A stretch of DNA of 14,105 nucleotides from Candidatus Krumholzibacteriota bacterium (GTDB taxonomy: Bacteria; Krumholzibacteriota; Krumholzibacteriia; Krumholzibacteriales; Krumholzibacteriaceae). Positions 6,586 to 13,555 of the stretch are shown piece by piece. Every line of letters begins with the position of its first letter. The stretch's first letter is position 1. The notes below the pieces were generated by a model that saw only the letters and a program-made list of their open reading frames with translations, was not told where the DNA came from and did no database searches. Location of the stretch: contig JAUWMD010000033.1 of NCBI GenBank assembly GCA_030613345.1, forward strand, positions 1 through 14,105. The letters run 5' to 3'. The position numbers were made by a program, and so were the translations under genes.

Positions 6586-6591
6586 ACCGGA

Positions 6592-7689
6592 ATGAACAGC
6601 AACGAGAGATACGAGAAGGTCCTGGCCCGCCACGACCAGCTGGCCGAGGAGCTGGGAAAGCCGGAAAACATCCGGGATCAGAGGAAATACAGGGAGCTCG
6701 CCCGCGAGCGGAGCGATCTCGGCGATGCCGTCACTGCGATACGCGAGTGGCTCGAGCTCGATGCGAGGGAGAAGGACGATAACGAGGTCATCGGCTCCTC
6801 GGACGACGAGGAGCTCGTAGGGCTGGCGAAGGCGGAGCTCGAGGAGATAAAGCCCCGGATGGACGAGCTCGAGGAGAATATAAAGCTCTCCCTGATCCCT
6901 GGCGACCCTGACGATTCGCGCAATACGGTCTTCGAGATCAGGGCCGGAACAGGCGGGGACGAGGCGGCCCTCTTCGCGGCAGACCTTGCGAGAATGTACA
7001 GGCTTTACGCCGAGGGACAGAAGTGGAAGGTCGAGGTGCTCAGCGGCAACCCGACCGAGAAGGGCGGATACAAGGAGATCATCTTCCTCATTACGGGCGA
7101 GAACGCCTACGGAAAGCTGAAATTCGAGAGCGGCGTGCACAGGGTCCAGAGGGTCCCGGTCACCGAGTCGGGGGGCAGGATACATACCTCCGCGGTCTCG
7201 GTGGCGGTGCTTCCCGAGGCCGAAGAGGTCGACATCGACATCGCGGCGAATGACCTCAAGATAGACGTCTACAGATCGAGCGGGCCGGGCGGCCAGAGCG
7301 TAAATACGACCGACTCGGCCGTCCGCATCACGCATATTCCCACGGGACTCGTCGTCACGTGCCAGGACGAGAAATCCCAGCACAAGAACAAGGCCAAGGC
7401 GCTCAAGGTTCTGAGGTCCCGCCTGCTCGAGAAGGCCCGCAGCGAGCAGGAGGACGAGATCGCCGCCCAGAGGCGGAGCATGGTAGGCTCGGGCGACCGC
7501 AGCGCCAAGATCAGGACGTACAATTTCCCCCAGGGAAGGGTCACCGATCACAGGATAGGACTGACGGTGCATAACCTCGGCGGCATCCTCGACGGGGACC
7601 TCGGCGGGGTCATCGAGGAGCTTGCCGTGGCTCATCGCGAGGAGCTTCTCGTCAGGGAGATGGAAAAGGGATCGGCAGGGGAAGGTTGA
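6592..7689 (+). CDS. prfA: Peptide chain release factor 1 (RF1)
   Basis: RF1 recognises UAA and UAG stop codons and triggers peptide release. The 365 residues show an N-terminal helical domain (about 1-105), the GTGGDEAALFA block (119-129), the stop-codon-reading PVT (189-191) in RVPVTESGGRIHTS, the catalytic GGQ (233-235) in RSSGPGGQSVNTTDSAVR, and the C-terminal KIRTYNFPQGRVTDHR. P-V-T in place of the S-P-F tripeptide of RF2 identifies it as RF1. In this organism the RF1/RF2 distinction matters because SelB, encoded downstream, implies some UGA codons are read as selenocysteine; RF1 does not read UGA. Stop is 4 nt before prmC, whose product methylates Gln235 of this protein, so enzyme and substrate are co-expressed. 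Confidence 0.98.
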   Translation: MNSNERYEKVLARHDQLAEELGKPENIRDQRKYRELARERSDLGDAVTAIREWLELDAREKDDNEVIGSSDDEELVGLAKAELEEIKPRMDELEENIKLSLIPGDPDDSRNTVFEIRAGTGGDEAALFAADLARMYRLYAEGQKWKVEVLSGNPTEKGGYKEIIFLITGENAYGKLKFESGVHRVQRVPVTESGGRIHTSAVSVAVLPEAEEVDIDIAANDLKIDVYRSSGPGGQSVNTTDSAVRITHIPTGLVVTCQDEKSQHKNKAKALKVLRSRLLEKARSEQEDEIAAQRRSMVGSGDRSAKIRTYNFPQGRVTDHRIGLTVHNLGGILDGDLGGVIEELAVAHREELLVREMEKGSAGEG

Positions 7690-7693
7690 TCGT

Positions 7694-8572
7694 ATGAACC
7701 GCGCACCGACCGTGATCGAAGCGGTCAGGCTGTCGGAAGGGTACCTCGAGAGGTACGGGGTCGAGTCTCCGAGGCTCAGTGCCGAGCACCTTCTCGCGAA
7801 GGCTCTCGGGTGCACGAGGCTCGATCTCTACCTGAGATTCGAGGAGACGCTCGGCGAGCCGGTCCTCGGCGAGTATCGGGGCGACCTCAGGAAGAGGGCA
7901 AGGCGAATGCCCCTGCAGTACATCCTCGGCGAGGTCGAGTTCCGCTCGCTCAGTTTCAGAATCGAGGGAAACGTATTCATACCGCGGTCCGAAACGGAGC
8001 TTCTCGTCGAACTGGCCGAAGAGCTGATGCGCGGGCGCGAAAGCGTGAGATTCATAGAGTTCGGCACGGGATCCGGAGTGATCGCCGGCGCCCTGGCCGC
8101 GGCAAACCGGCGGTGGACGGGGATCGCCTTCGACGTATCCCCCGAAGCGGCTGCGCTCGCTGCCGCCAACATCGAGGCGCTCGGTGTCCCGGACCGTGTC
8201 GACGTCCTTACTTCGGACGGGTTCGGAGAATTCGCCGAAGAGGGAACGTTCGATCTCGTCGTATCGAATCCGCCGTACATACCGGCCGGCGAGATAGATG
8301 GTCTCCAGGAGGAAGTCTCATCCTGGGAGAGCCGTACGGCGCTCGATGGCGGGGATGACGGGCTGTGTTATTATCCAATGATCGCTGAGGCGGGCTGCCG
8401 GCTGCTCGTGCCCCGCGGGGCTCTCGCCGTGGAGATCGGGCACGGGCAGGGCGAGGCGGTCTCGAAGATTCTGGCCGAAGCAGGCTATATCGATGTAGAG
8501 ATGAGAAGGGACTATAACGGTCTCGAGAGGATGATCGCCGGAAGGCGGCCGGAAGAAGCGGAGGGGGACTGA
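7694..8572 (+). CDS. prmC: Release factor glutamine N5-methyltransferase PrmC (HemK)
   Basis: PrmC uses S-adenosylmethionine to methylate the Gln of the GGQ motif of RF1 and RF2, raising termination efficiency. The 292 residues contain an N-terminal helical domain (about 1-75) ending in the family motif RMPLQYILGE (71-80), FIPRSETELLVE (95-106), the SAM-binding FGTGSG (123-128), acidic FDVS (146-149) and the catalytic NPPY (192-195). The usual D-x-GTGSG appears here as E-F-GTGSG. Start at 7694 is preferred over the in-frame ATG at 7622, which lies inside prfA; AAGG (7682-7685) precedes 7694 by 8 nt. Its TGA stop shares one base with the ATG of murA (TGATG), so translational coupling is likely. 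Confidence 0.96.
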   Translation: MNRAPTVIEAVRLSEGYLERYGVESPRLSAEHLLAKALGCTRLDLYLRFEETLGEPVLGEYRGDLRKRARRMPLQYILGEVEFRSLSFRIEGNVFIPRSETELLVELAEELMRGRESVRFIEFGTGSGVIAGALAAANRRWTGIAFDVSPEAAALAAANIEALGVPDRVDVLTSDGFGEFAEEGTFDLVVSNPPYIPAGEIDGLQEEVSSWESRTALDGGDDGLCYYPMIAEAGCRLLVPRGALAVEIGHGQGEAVSKILAEAGYIDVEMRRDYNGLERMIAGRRPEEAEGD

Positions 8573-9825
8573 TGGACAGTTTCATAATCAGGGGGCCGTG
8601 CAGGCTCGAGGGAAAGGTGAAGATAAGCGGGGCGAAGAACGCCATGCTGCCCCTGATGGCCGCGACGATCCTTACCGGAGGGCGATGCGTCCTCGACAAC
8701 GTTCCCGACCTGCGCGACACGAGGACGATGATGAAGGTCCTCGAGATGCTCGGCATCCCGGCCGGTCTCGAGGACGGTGTTCTCTCGATCGATGCGACCG
8801 AGGTGACCTCTTTCGAGGCGCCCTACGACCTCGTCCGGACGATGCGCGCGTCGATCTACGTGCTCGGGCCCCTGCTCGCGAGATTCGGGAGGGCCAGGGT
8901 CTCGATGCCCGGCGGATGCGCCTGGGGACCGAGGCCGGTCGATCTCCACTTCAAGGGGATGATGGCGCTCGGTGCGGAGATGAAGATAGACCACGGATAT
9001 ATCGATGCCAGGGCCGACAGGCGCAGGGGCGGCGAAGTGATACTCGCAGTGCCGAGCGTCGGCGCCACGGTGAACATATTGCTTGCCGCCTCGCTAGCCG
9101 ACGGCGAGACGGTGATCGAGAACGCCGCACGCGAACCCGAGATATCGGCGCTTGCCGGAGCGCTCAGATGCGCCGGCGTCGAGATCGAGGGAGACGGTAC
9201 CTCGACGATCCGCGTACAGGGCCGCAAATCGATCGAGCCGTTCAGCCACACAGTAATACCCGACAGGATCGAGGCGGGTACCTACGCCGCCGCGGCTCGG
9301 ATCACGGGCGGCGACGGGACGATCGAGAACTGCAGGCCCGCCCATATGCACGCCGTAATCGACAAGCTCGAGGCGTGCGGCGCGGAGGTGAGCGTGACGG
9401 AGAACACGATGAGGATCGTCGGCACGGGGAAGATATCCTCCGTGGACATAGAAACCGGTTACTATCCCTCCTTCCCGACAGACATGCAGGCGCAGATGAT
9501 GGCGGTTCTCTGCATTGCCGACGGGGCGAGCGCGATCGTCGAGCACGTCTACCCCGACAGGTTCACGCACGTCCCCGAGCTGAGGCGTTTCGGCGCCAGG
9601 GTGACGCTCGACGGCAGCGTTGCCGTAGTCTCCGGCGTACCGCGGCTCGAGGGCGCGCCGGTGATGGCCACCGATATCAGGGCGAGTTCGGCGCTCCTGC
9701 TTGCCGGTCTCGTCGCCGACGGCGAGACGAAGGTCTTGAGGATCTATCATATCGAGCGGGGATACGAGGATATCGAGAACAAATTCCGCGCGCTCGGCGC
9801 GGAGATAGAGAGAGTGGCGGGCTGA
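8572..9825 (+). CDS. murA: UDP-N-acetylglucosamine 1-carboxyvinyltransferase MurA
   Basis: MurA transfers enolpyruvate from PEP to UDP-GlcNAc, the first committed step of peptidoglycan synthesis in the cytoplasm. The 417 residues match the usual length (about 419). Visible features are SGAKNA with Lys22, the catalytic Cys116 in MPGGCAWGPRPVDLH (112-126), NAAREPEI (184-191), TDMQAQ with Asp304, and RIYHIERGYED (390-400) with Arg396. Because the loop residue is Cys rather than Asp, the enzyme is predicted to be fosfomycin-sensitive. The family motif usually reading E-N-R-F-M-H is here H-V-Y-P-D-R-F-T-H, a mild variant. The ATG overlaps the prmC stop and a GAGGGGG lies at 8561-8567. selB follows after 25 nt. 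Confidence 0.97.
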   Translation: MDSFIIRGPCRLEGKVKISGAKNAMLPLMAATILTGGRCVLDNVPDLRDTRTMMKVLEMLGIPAGLEDGVLSIDATEVTSFEAPYDLVRTMRASIYVLGPLLARFGRARVSMPGGCAWGPRPVDLHFKGMMALGAEMKIDHGYIDARADRRRGGEVILAVPSVGATVNILLAASLADGETVIENAAREPEISALAGALRCAGVEIEGDGTSTIRVQGRKSIEPFSHTVIPDRIEAGTYAAAARITGGDGTIENCRPAHMHAVIDKLEACGAEVSVTENTMRIVGTGKISSVDIETGYYPSFPTDMQAQMMAVLCIADGASAIVEHVYPDRFTHVPELRRFGARVTLDGSVAVVSGVPRLEGAPVMATDIRASSALLLAGLVADGETKVLRIYHIERGYEDIENKFRALGAEIERVAG

Positions 9826-9834
9826 ACGATCCCT

Positions 9835-9843
9835 GCAGGGGAG
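9835..9843 (+). promoter_or_regulatory. Shine-Dalgarno site for the TTG start of selB, overlapping a palindrome
   Basis: An AGGGGAG core lies 7 nt before the TTG at 9851. The 10-bp palindrome CCCTGCAGGG (9831-9840) covers part of it, so local folding plus the weak TTG start could keep SelB output low relative to its neighbours. Confidence 0.5.
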
Positions 9844-9850
9844 CCTCTTT

Positions 9851-11764
9851 TTGAAACACGTGATCATAGGAACGGCCGGCCATGTCGACCACGGCAAGAC
9901 GGAGCTGGTGAAGGCCCTCACCGGGCACGACACCGACCGCCTGTCCGAGGAGAAGAAGCGTGGGATATCAATCGTCCTCGGCTTCGCTCCGATCGATCTC
10001 GGCACGGGCATCGAGGCCGGTGTCGTCGACGTGCCCGGACACGAGCGCTTCGTAAAGAACATGGTCTCCGGCGCGGTCGGCGTCGACATTGCGCTGATCG
10101 TCGTTGCTGCCGATGAGGGCGTGATGCCGCAGACCGAGGAGCACTTCGAGGTGCTGAGGCTCCTCGGCGTGCGCAGCGGTGTGATCGCCCTGACCAAGAT
10201 CGATCTCGTCGACGGGGAGATCGCCGGGGTGGTCGAGAGCGAGGTCACCGATCTGCTCGATGGGACCTCTCTGGAAGGCAGTCCCTTCGTGCGAACATCG
10301 GTTGTGACCGGCGAAGGGATAGAGGAGCTCCGCTCTGTGCTTGCCCGCACAGCCGATGAAACTGCGGGAAGATCGCCCGGCGGATTCTTCAGGATGCCTG
10401 TCGACAGGGTCTTCACGAGAACCGGCATCGGGACGATAGTGACCGGGACGACATGGAGCGGACGCGTGAGCACGAGCGACGAGCTGTCGCTCGAGCCGCA
10501 GGGACGAAGGGTCAGGGTAAGAGAGGTCCAGAGTTTCGAGCATGATATCGACGAGTCGGTCTCGGGGATGCGTACCGCGCTTGCGCTCCACGGAGTCAAA
10601 GTAGAGGAGGTCTCGACGGGAAACCAGCTCGTCGAACCGGACATTCTCCCGGTCTCTTTGATGATCGACGTCCGCATCGAGATGAGCAGGCTGCCCGGCT
10701 CCAGGCTGAAGAACAGGCAGCGCGTGAGGTTCCATCACGCGGCGGCCGAGCTTCTCGCGCGGGCGGTGCTGCTCGACAGCGAGCATCTCGGGCCCGGCGA
10801 CAGCGGGATGGTTCAGCTTCGGCTCGAGAAACCGGCTGCGGCGATGGGCGGCGACCGGTTCGCGCTGCGGACATATTCGCCGATGAGGATACTTGCCGGC
10901 GGGCGGATCCTCGATCCGTCGGCGCCCAAGGCGAAGCGTTTCGAGGACGGCAGGCTCGCGCTGCTCGCGGAGCTCGACTCGGGAGAGCCGGAGCGGATGA
11001 TCGCCGCGCTCGCGGCGGGCGCCGGGGCGGTGGGGATCGAACCCGGCCGGCTTGCGATGTATGGCCTGGGCAAGAAAGCAGCGGACGATGCGGCGGCGGC
11101 GCTCGAGTCGTCAGGGAGACTGGTCGGCGATGGAGAAAGGTACTATCACGGAGAAACGGTCGATCTTTTCGAAAAAAGGATATTCGAAGTGCTCGAGGAT
11201 TTCGCCGGCGGGAACGAGCTGGTCTGGGGCGTCGACCGCGAGGAGCTTCGTGCGCTGGCAGGTCTTTCGGGACGCCCACTCTTCGATCATCTGCTGGAGA
11301 AGGGGAGGGTTGAAGAGAGGCTCTTTTTCAAGGGCGGGAAGGTGAGAGTGGGATCGGATGAGCTGGAGCTCGCCGGCGAGACGAAGATCCTCGTCGAGAG
11401 TCTCGACGCGTTCATCGCTGAGGCGGGCTGGAAATTCCCCATGAAGGCAGACCTCCTCTCGCTGTCGGCGGGCGACGAGAAAAAAATGATGAACTGCATC
11501 CACATACTGCAGGACGGCGGGAAGATCGTGCGTGTGGGAGGGGATGGATGGATCTCGGCCCCGGCTCTTTCCGAGGTCACTGCGAGAGTTGCCGTTATGA
11601 TCGGGGAGAAGGGCTCGATGTCCGTGGGGGAATTCAAGAGCGAGCTCGGGTTGTCGAGGAAATATGCCGTCCCGCTACTCGAGCATCTCGACATAAGCGG
11701 CTGCACGAGGCGTGAAGGCGACACGAGGGTAGCGGGCCCTCAGCTGAAGGGAGATAAAGGATGA
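9851..11764 (+). CDS. selB: Selenocysteine-specific translation elongation factor SelB
   Basis: SelB is the GTPase that delivers Sec-tRNA(Sec) to UGA codons carrying a SECIS hairpin. The 637 residues start with an EF-Tu-like G domain: GTAGHVDHGKT (7-17), KRGISIVLGFA (36-46), DVPGHERF (60-67) and TKID (115-118). EF-Tu domains 2 and 3 follow. The C-terminal winged-helix region ends with the SelB-specific GLSRKYAVPLLEHLD (about 600-614) that binds SECIS RNA. The RGISI-x-LGFA switch and the winged helices separate it from EF-Tu and IF2. The start is TTG at 9851: no ATG lies in frame before the G1 motif and a Shine-Dalgarno sits 7 nt upstream. No selA, selC or selD lies in the window. Its stop overlaps the ispG start by 4 nt (ATGA), implying coupled translation. 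Confidence 0.95.
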   Translation: MKHVIIGTAGHVDHGKTELVKALTGHDTDRLSEEKKRGISIVLGFAPIDLGTGIEAGVVDVPGHERFVKNMVSGAVGVDIALIVVAADEGVMPQTEEHFEVLRLLGVRSGVIALTKIDLVDGEIAGVVESEVTDLLDGTSLEGSPFVRTSVVTGEGIEELRSVLARTADETAGRSPGGFFRMPVDRVFTRTGIGTIVTGTTWSGRVSTSDELSLEPQGRRVRVREVQSFEHDIDESVSGMRTALALHGVKVEEVSTGNQLVEPDILPVSLMIDVRIEMSRLPGSRLKNRQRVRFHHAAAELLARAVLLDSEHLGPGDSGMVQLRLEKPAAAMGGDRFALRTYSPMRILAGGRILDPSAPKAKRFEDGRLALLAELDSGEPERMIAALAAGAGAVGIEPGRLAMYGLGKKAADDAAAALESSGRLVGDGERYYHGETVDLFEKRIFEVLEDFAGGNELVWGVDREELRALAGLSGRPLFDHLLEKGRVEERLFFKGGKVRVGSDELELAGETKILVESLDAFIAEAGWKFPMKADLLSLSAGDEKKMMNCIHILQDGGKIVRVGGDGWISAPALSEVTARVAVMIGEKGSMSVGEFKSELGLSRKYAVPLLEHLDISGCTRREGDTRVAGPQLKGDKG

Positions 11765-12831
11765 GCGCAGCGGCCGGGAGAAGAAGAACGAGACAGGTCT
11801 TCTGCGGCGATGTCGCGATAGGCGGGAGCGCGCCCGTCAGCATCCAGTCGATGTGTACCTGTCCCGCCTCCCGTACAGAAGATGCCCTCGGGGAGATAGA
11901 AGCCCTCGCCGGGGCGGGCTGCCAGATAGTGCGAGTTGCGATCCGTGACGAGGGCGACCTCGAGTCGCTGCCGGAGATCCTCGAAAAGAGCAGCATTCCG
12001 GTCGTCGCCGATATTCACTTCCGCCACATCCTTGCCGTAGGCGCGGCACGCGCGGGAGCGGCGGGACTGAGGATCAACCCCGGGAACATCGGGAGCGAAG
12101 ATAGGGTGAGGGAGGTGATCGAGGCCGCCGGAGATGCCGGGATACCCGTGAGGGTGGGAGTGAACGGGGGCAGCCTCGAGAAGAGATTGAAGAAACTCGC
12201 CGCCAGCGAACCGGCCCGTGCCATGAGCGAGAGCGCAGCCGGATACATGGAGATGATCGAGGGGTGGGGATTCACCGATATGATATTCAGCCTGAAGTCC
12301 TCCGACCCGGCCGTCACCGTCGAGGCTAACGCGCTCTTTGCCGGGAGCGGCGACTACCCTATACATGCCGGGGTCACCGAGGCGGGGCCGCCGCTCAGCG
12401 GAGCGGCGAGATCAGTCGTAGCGTTGACGAAGCTCCTCTCGATGGGTATCGGTGATACGATCCGCATATCTCTCTCGGGAGATCCGGTCAACGAGGTTAT
12501 CGTGGCCGCTGCTCTCCTCTCCTCGCTCGGCCTGAGGGACGATTTTCCCAGGATCATATCATGCCCGACCTGCGGGAGGTGCCATCTCGACGTGAATGGA
12601 ATCGCCGGCAGGCTCGAGAGGGAGCTGAGCGGCTGCGGCGCCGGAATAAGCGTCGCCGTGATGGGATGCGAGGTAAATGGCCCCGGGGAGGCCCGTGAGG
12701 CAGATATCGGGATCGCCGGCTCGAAGAAGGGCGCCGTCCTCTTCAGAAAGGGCGAGATAGTCCGTACGATCGACGGGGACCCGCTGGAAACGCTCCTCGA
12801 GGAAGCCAGGAGGCTCCTGGGGGGGACGTAA
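11761..12831 (+). CDS. ispG: 4-hydroxy-3-methylbut-2-en-1-yl diphosphate synthase IspG (GcpE)
   Basis: IspG is the [4Fe-4S] enzyme that reductively opens MEcPP to HMBPP, the penultimate step of the MEP isoprenoid pathway. The 356 residues contain an N-terminal TIM barrel with VADIHF (82-87), LRINPGNIG (103-111) and RVGVNGGSLEKRL (131-143). The C-terminal iron-sulfur domain has SCPTCGRC (267-274) and GCEVNGPGEA (302-311); Cys268, Cys271 and Cys303 should be the cluster ligands and Glu310 the fourth or acid residue. It is the short two-domain bacterial form. The conserved QSMTNT motif reads QSMCTCPAS (29-37), introducing two Cys near the barrel entrance. The start overlaps selB (ATGA). IspG products feed undecaprenyl phosphate, the lipid carrier for MurA-initiated cell-wall synthesis, which may explain the grouping. 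Confidence 0.97.
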   Translation: MSAAAGRRRTRQVFCGDVAIGGSAPVSIQSMCTCPASRTEDALGEIEALAGAGCQIVRVAIRDEGDLESLPEILEKSSIPVVADIHFRHILAVGAARAGAAGLRINPGNIGSEDRVREVIEAAGDAGIPVRVGVNGGSLEKRLKKLAASEPARAMSESAAGYMEMIEGWGFTDMIFSLKSSDPAVTVEANALFAGSGDYPIHAGVTEAGPPLSGAARSVVALTKLLSMGIGDTIRISLSGDPVNEVIVAAALLSSLGLRDDFPRIISCPTCGRCHLDVNGIAGRLERELSGCGAGISVAVMGCEVNGPGEAREADIGIAGSKKGAVLFRKGEIVRTIDGDPLETLLEEARRLLGGT

Positions 12832-12853
12832 ACTATTTTTGCATTCCGCACGC

Positions 12854-12901
12854 ATATTACGAAATATTATCTAGAAAAATTATGAAAAGTATGGTATATT
12901 A
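12854..12901 (+). promoter_or_regulatory. AT-rich promoter island upstream of the exported-protein gene
   Basis: TAGAAA (12872-12877) and TATATT (12895-12900), 17 bp apart, form the best promoter. ATATTA occurs three times (12854-12859, 12864-12869, 12896-12901), the first two exactly 10 bp apart. About 70 nt of AT-rich DNA here contrasts with the GC-rich surroundings. A weaker alternative is TTGACC (12938-12943) with TATCTA (12962-12967), 18 bp apart. Confidence 0.45.
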
Positions 12902-12956
12902 GCGACTGAACGACTATATGCCCAGTTCTTGAATGCTTTGACCGGACAGGGAGTGC

Positions 12957-12986
12957 TGAGGTATCTACCATGAGGTAGAGAGGAGG
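12957..12986 (+). promoter_or_regulatory. Hairpin and direct repeat abutting the ribosome-binding site of the exported-protein gene
   Basis: TCTACC (12964-12969) and GGTAGA (12974-12979) form a 6-bp stem with a 4-nt loop, directly before GAGGAGG (12980-12986). TGAGGTA is repeated at 12957-12963 and 12971-12977. The structure could control access to the ribosome-binding site or be an operator. Confidence 0.4.
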
Positions 12987-12992
12987 TCTTTG

Positions 12993-13358
12993 ATGAGGGG
13001 CAGCAGGAAAATCCTGATGGCGCTGGTCGCCGTGATGATTCTCGCCGCACCGTTGGCCCGGGCGGGAGAAGATCTGTGCCTGCCCACAGATAAGACATCA
13101 AGTGGAACGACATGTCAGCTGGTCGGGTTCGACGGGGTGCTCTACAGGATCACGACAGAGGTGGCCTGTGAACTGTTCTTTCGGAAGATTGACGATGGGC
13201 ATCACCTTCTGAACATCAAACCCGTAGCCGACGAGGTAACGCCCTACTACGAGGTGTACATACAGTGGGGGTTGTTCCCGGCGGTGATCCTCGGAATCGA
13301 AGCGGGAGGTACGAACAGCTGGATTCTCGGTACTGAGACCGGCTACGCTGAGAAATAG
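12993..13358 (+). CDS. Small exported protein of unknown function
   Basis: A 121-residue protein with a clear Sec signal peptide: basic MRGSRK, a hydrophobic core (about 7-19) and a cleavage site after LARA (residue 24). The mature part is about 97 residues with three Cys (29, 41, 59) and aromatic, beta-rich stretches such as YYEVYIQWGLFP (85-96), ending with the Gly-rich IEAGGTNSWILGTETG. This suggests a small periplasmic or surface beta-fold protein. I do not recognise a family. The ATG at 12993 is preferred to the adjacent in-frame TTG at 12990, since GAGGAGG lies 6 nt before the ATG. It has its own AT-rich promoter and is followed by two strong terminators, so it is an independent single-gene transcript. 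Confidence 0.75.
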   Translation: MRGSRKILMALVAVMILAAPLARAGEDLCLPTDKTSSGTTCQLVGFDGVLYRITTEVACELFFRKIDDGHHLLNIKPVADEVTPYYEVYIQWGLFPAVILGIEAGGTNSWILGTETGYAEK

Positions 13359-13408
13359 TCGAGAGAAAAGAATTTTACGCGCCTTCAAGAAATTTAACTC
13401 GCCTTCGG

Positions 13409-13460
13409 GAGGCCCGGCAGGGGAGAAGCAGCAGCTTTTTCAACCGGGCCTCGATTTTTT
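13409..13460 (+). terminator. Intrinsic terminator of the exported-protein gene
   Basis: GAGGCCCGG (13409-13417) and CCGGGCCTC (13444-13452) form a perfect 9-bp stem. The 26-nt loop can itself fold (AAGC with GCTT). The T-run TTTTTT (13455-13460) follows two bases after the stem. It lies 50 nt after the stop codon. Confidence 0.75.
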
Positions 13461-13524
13461 ATCGGATCAAGCAGGGTGGAGAGACGCGGCCGTGAGTGTC
13501 CGGGACGGCGCGGCCATGCAGAGC

Positions 13525-13555
13525 AAAGAGAGCCCGAAGGGGCTCTCTTTTTATT
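13525..13555 (+). terminator. Second intrinsic terminator, at the convergent gene boundary
   Basis: AAAGAGAGCCC (13525-13535) and GGGCTCTCTTT (13540-13550) form a perfect 11-bp stem with a GAAG loop, followed by TTATT. On the - strand the same hairpin starts at the stop codon of the RqcH-like gene (TAA, 13553-13551) and ends in TTTGC, so it may work in both directions, better on +. Confidence 0.85.

Noticed and set aside
6508..7815. 435-codon open frame on the - strand across prfA
   Set aside because: Antisense of an unmistakable RF1 gene; no ribosome-binding site or family resemblance.
9094..10677. 527-codon open frame on the - strand across murA and selB
   Set aside because: It crosses two well-supported + strand genes and is Ser/Thr/Arg-rich with no recognisable domain, as expected for an antisense shadow.
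12806..12840. Terminator at the end of ispG (CCAGGA/TCCTGG stem plus TTTTT)
   Set aside because: The stem lies in the last codons and the T-run begins about 15 nt after it, too far for a standard intrinsic terminator; the run of G after the stem also argues against it.
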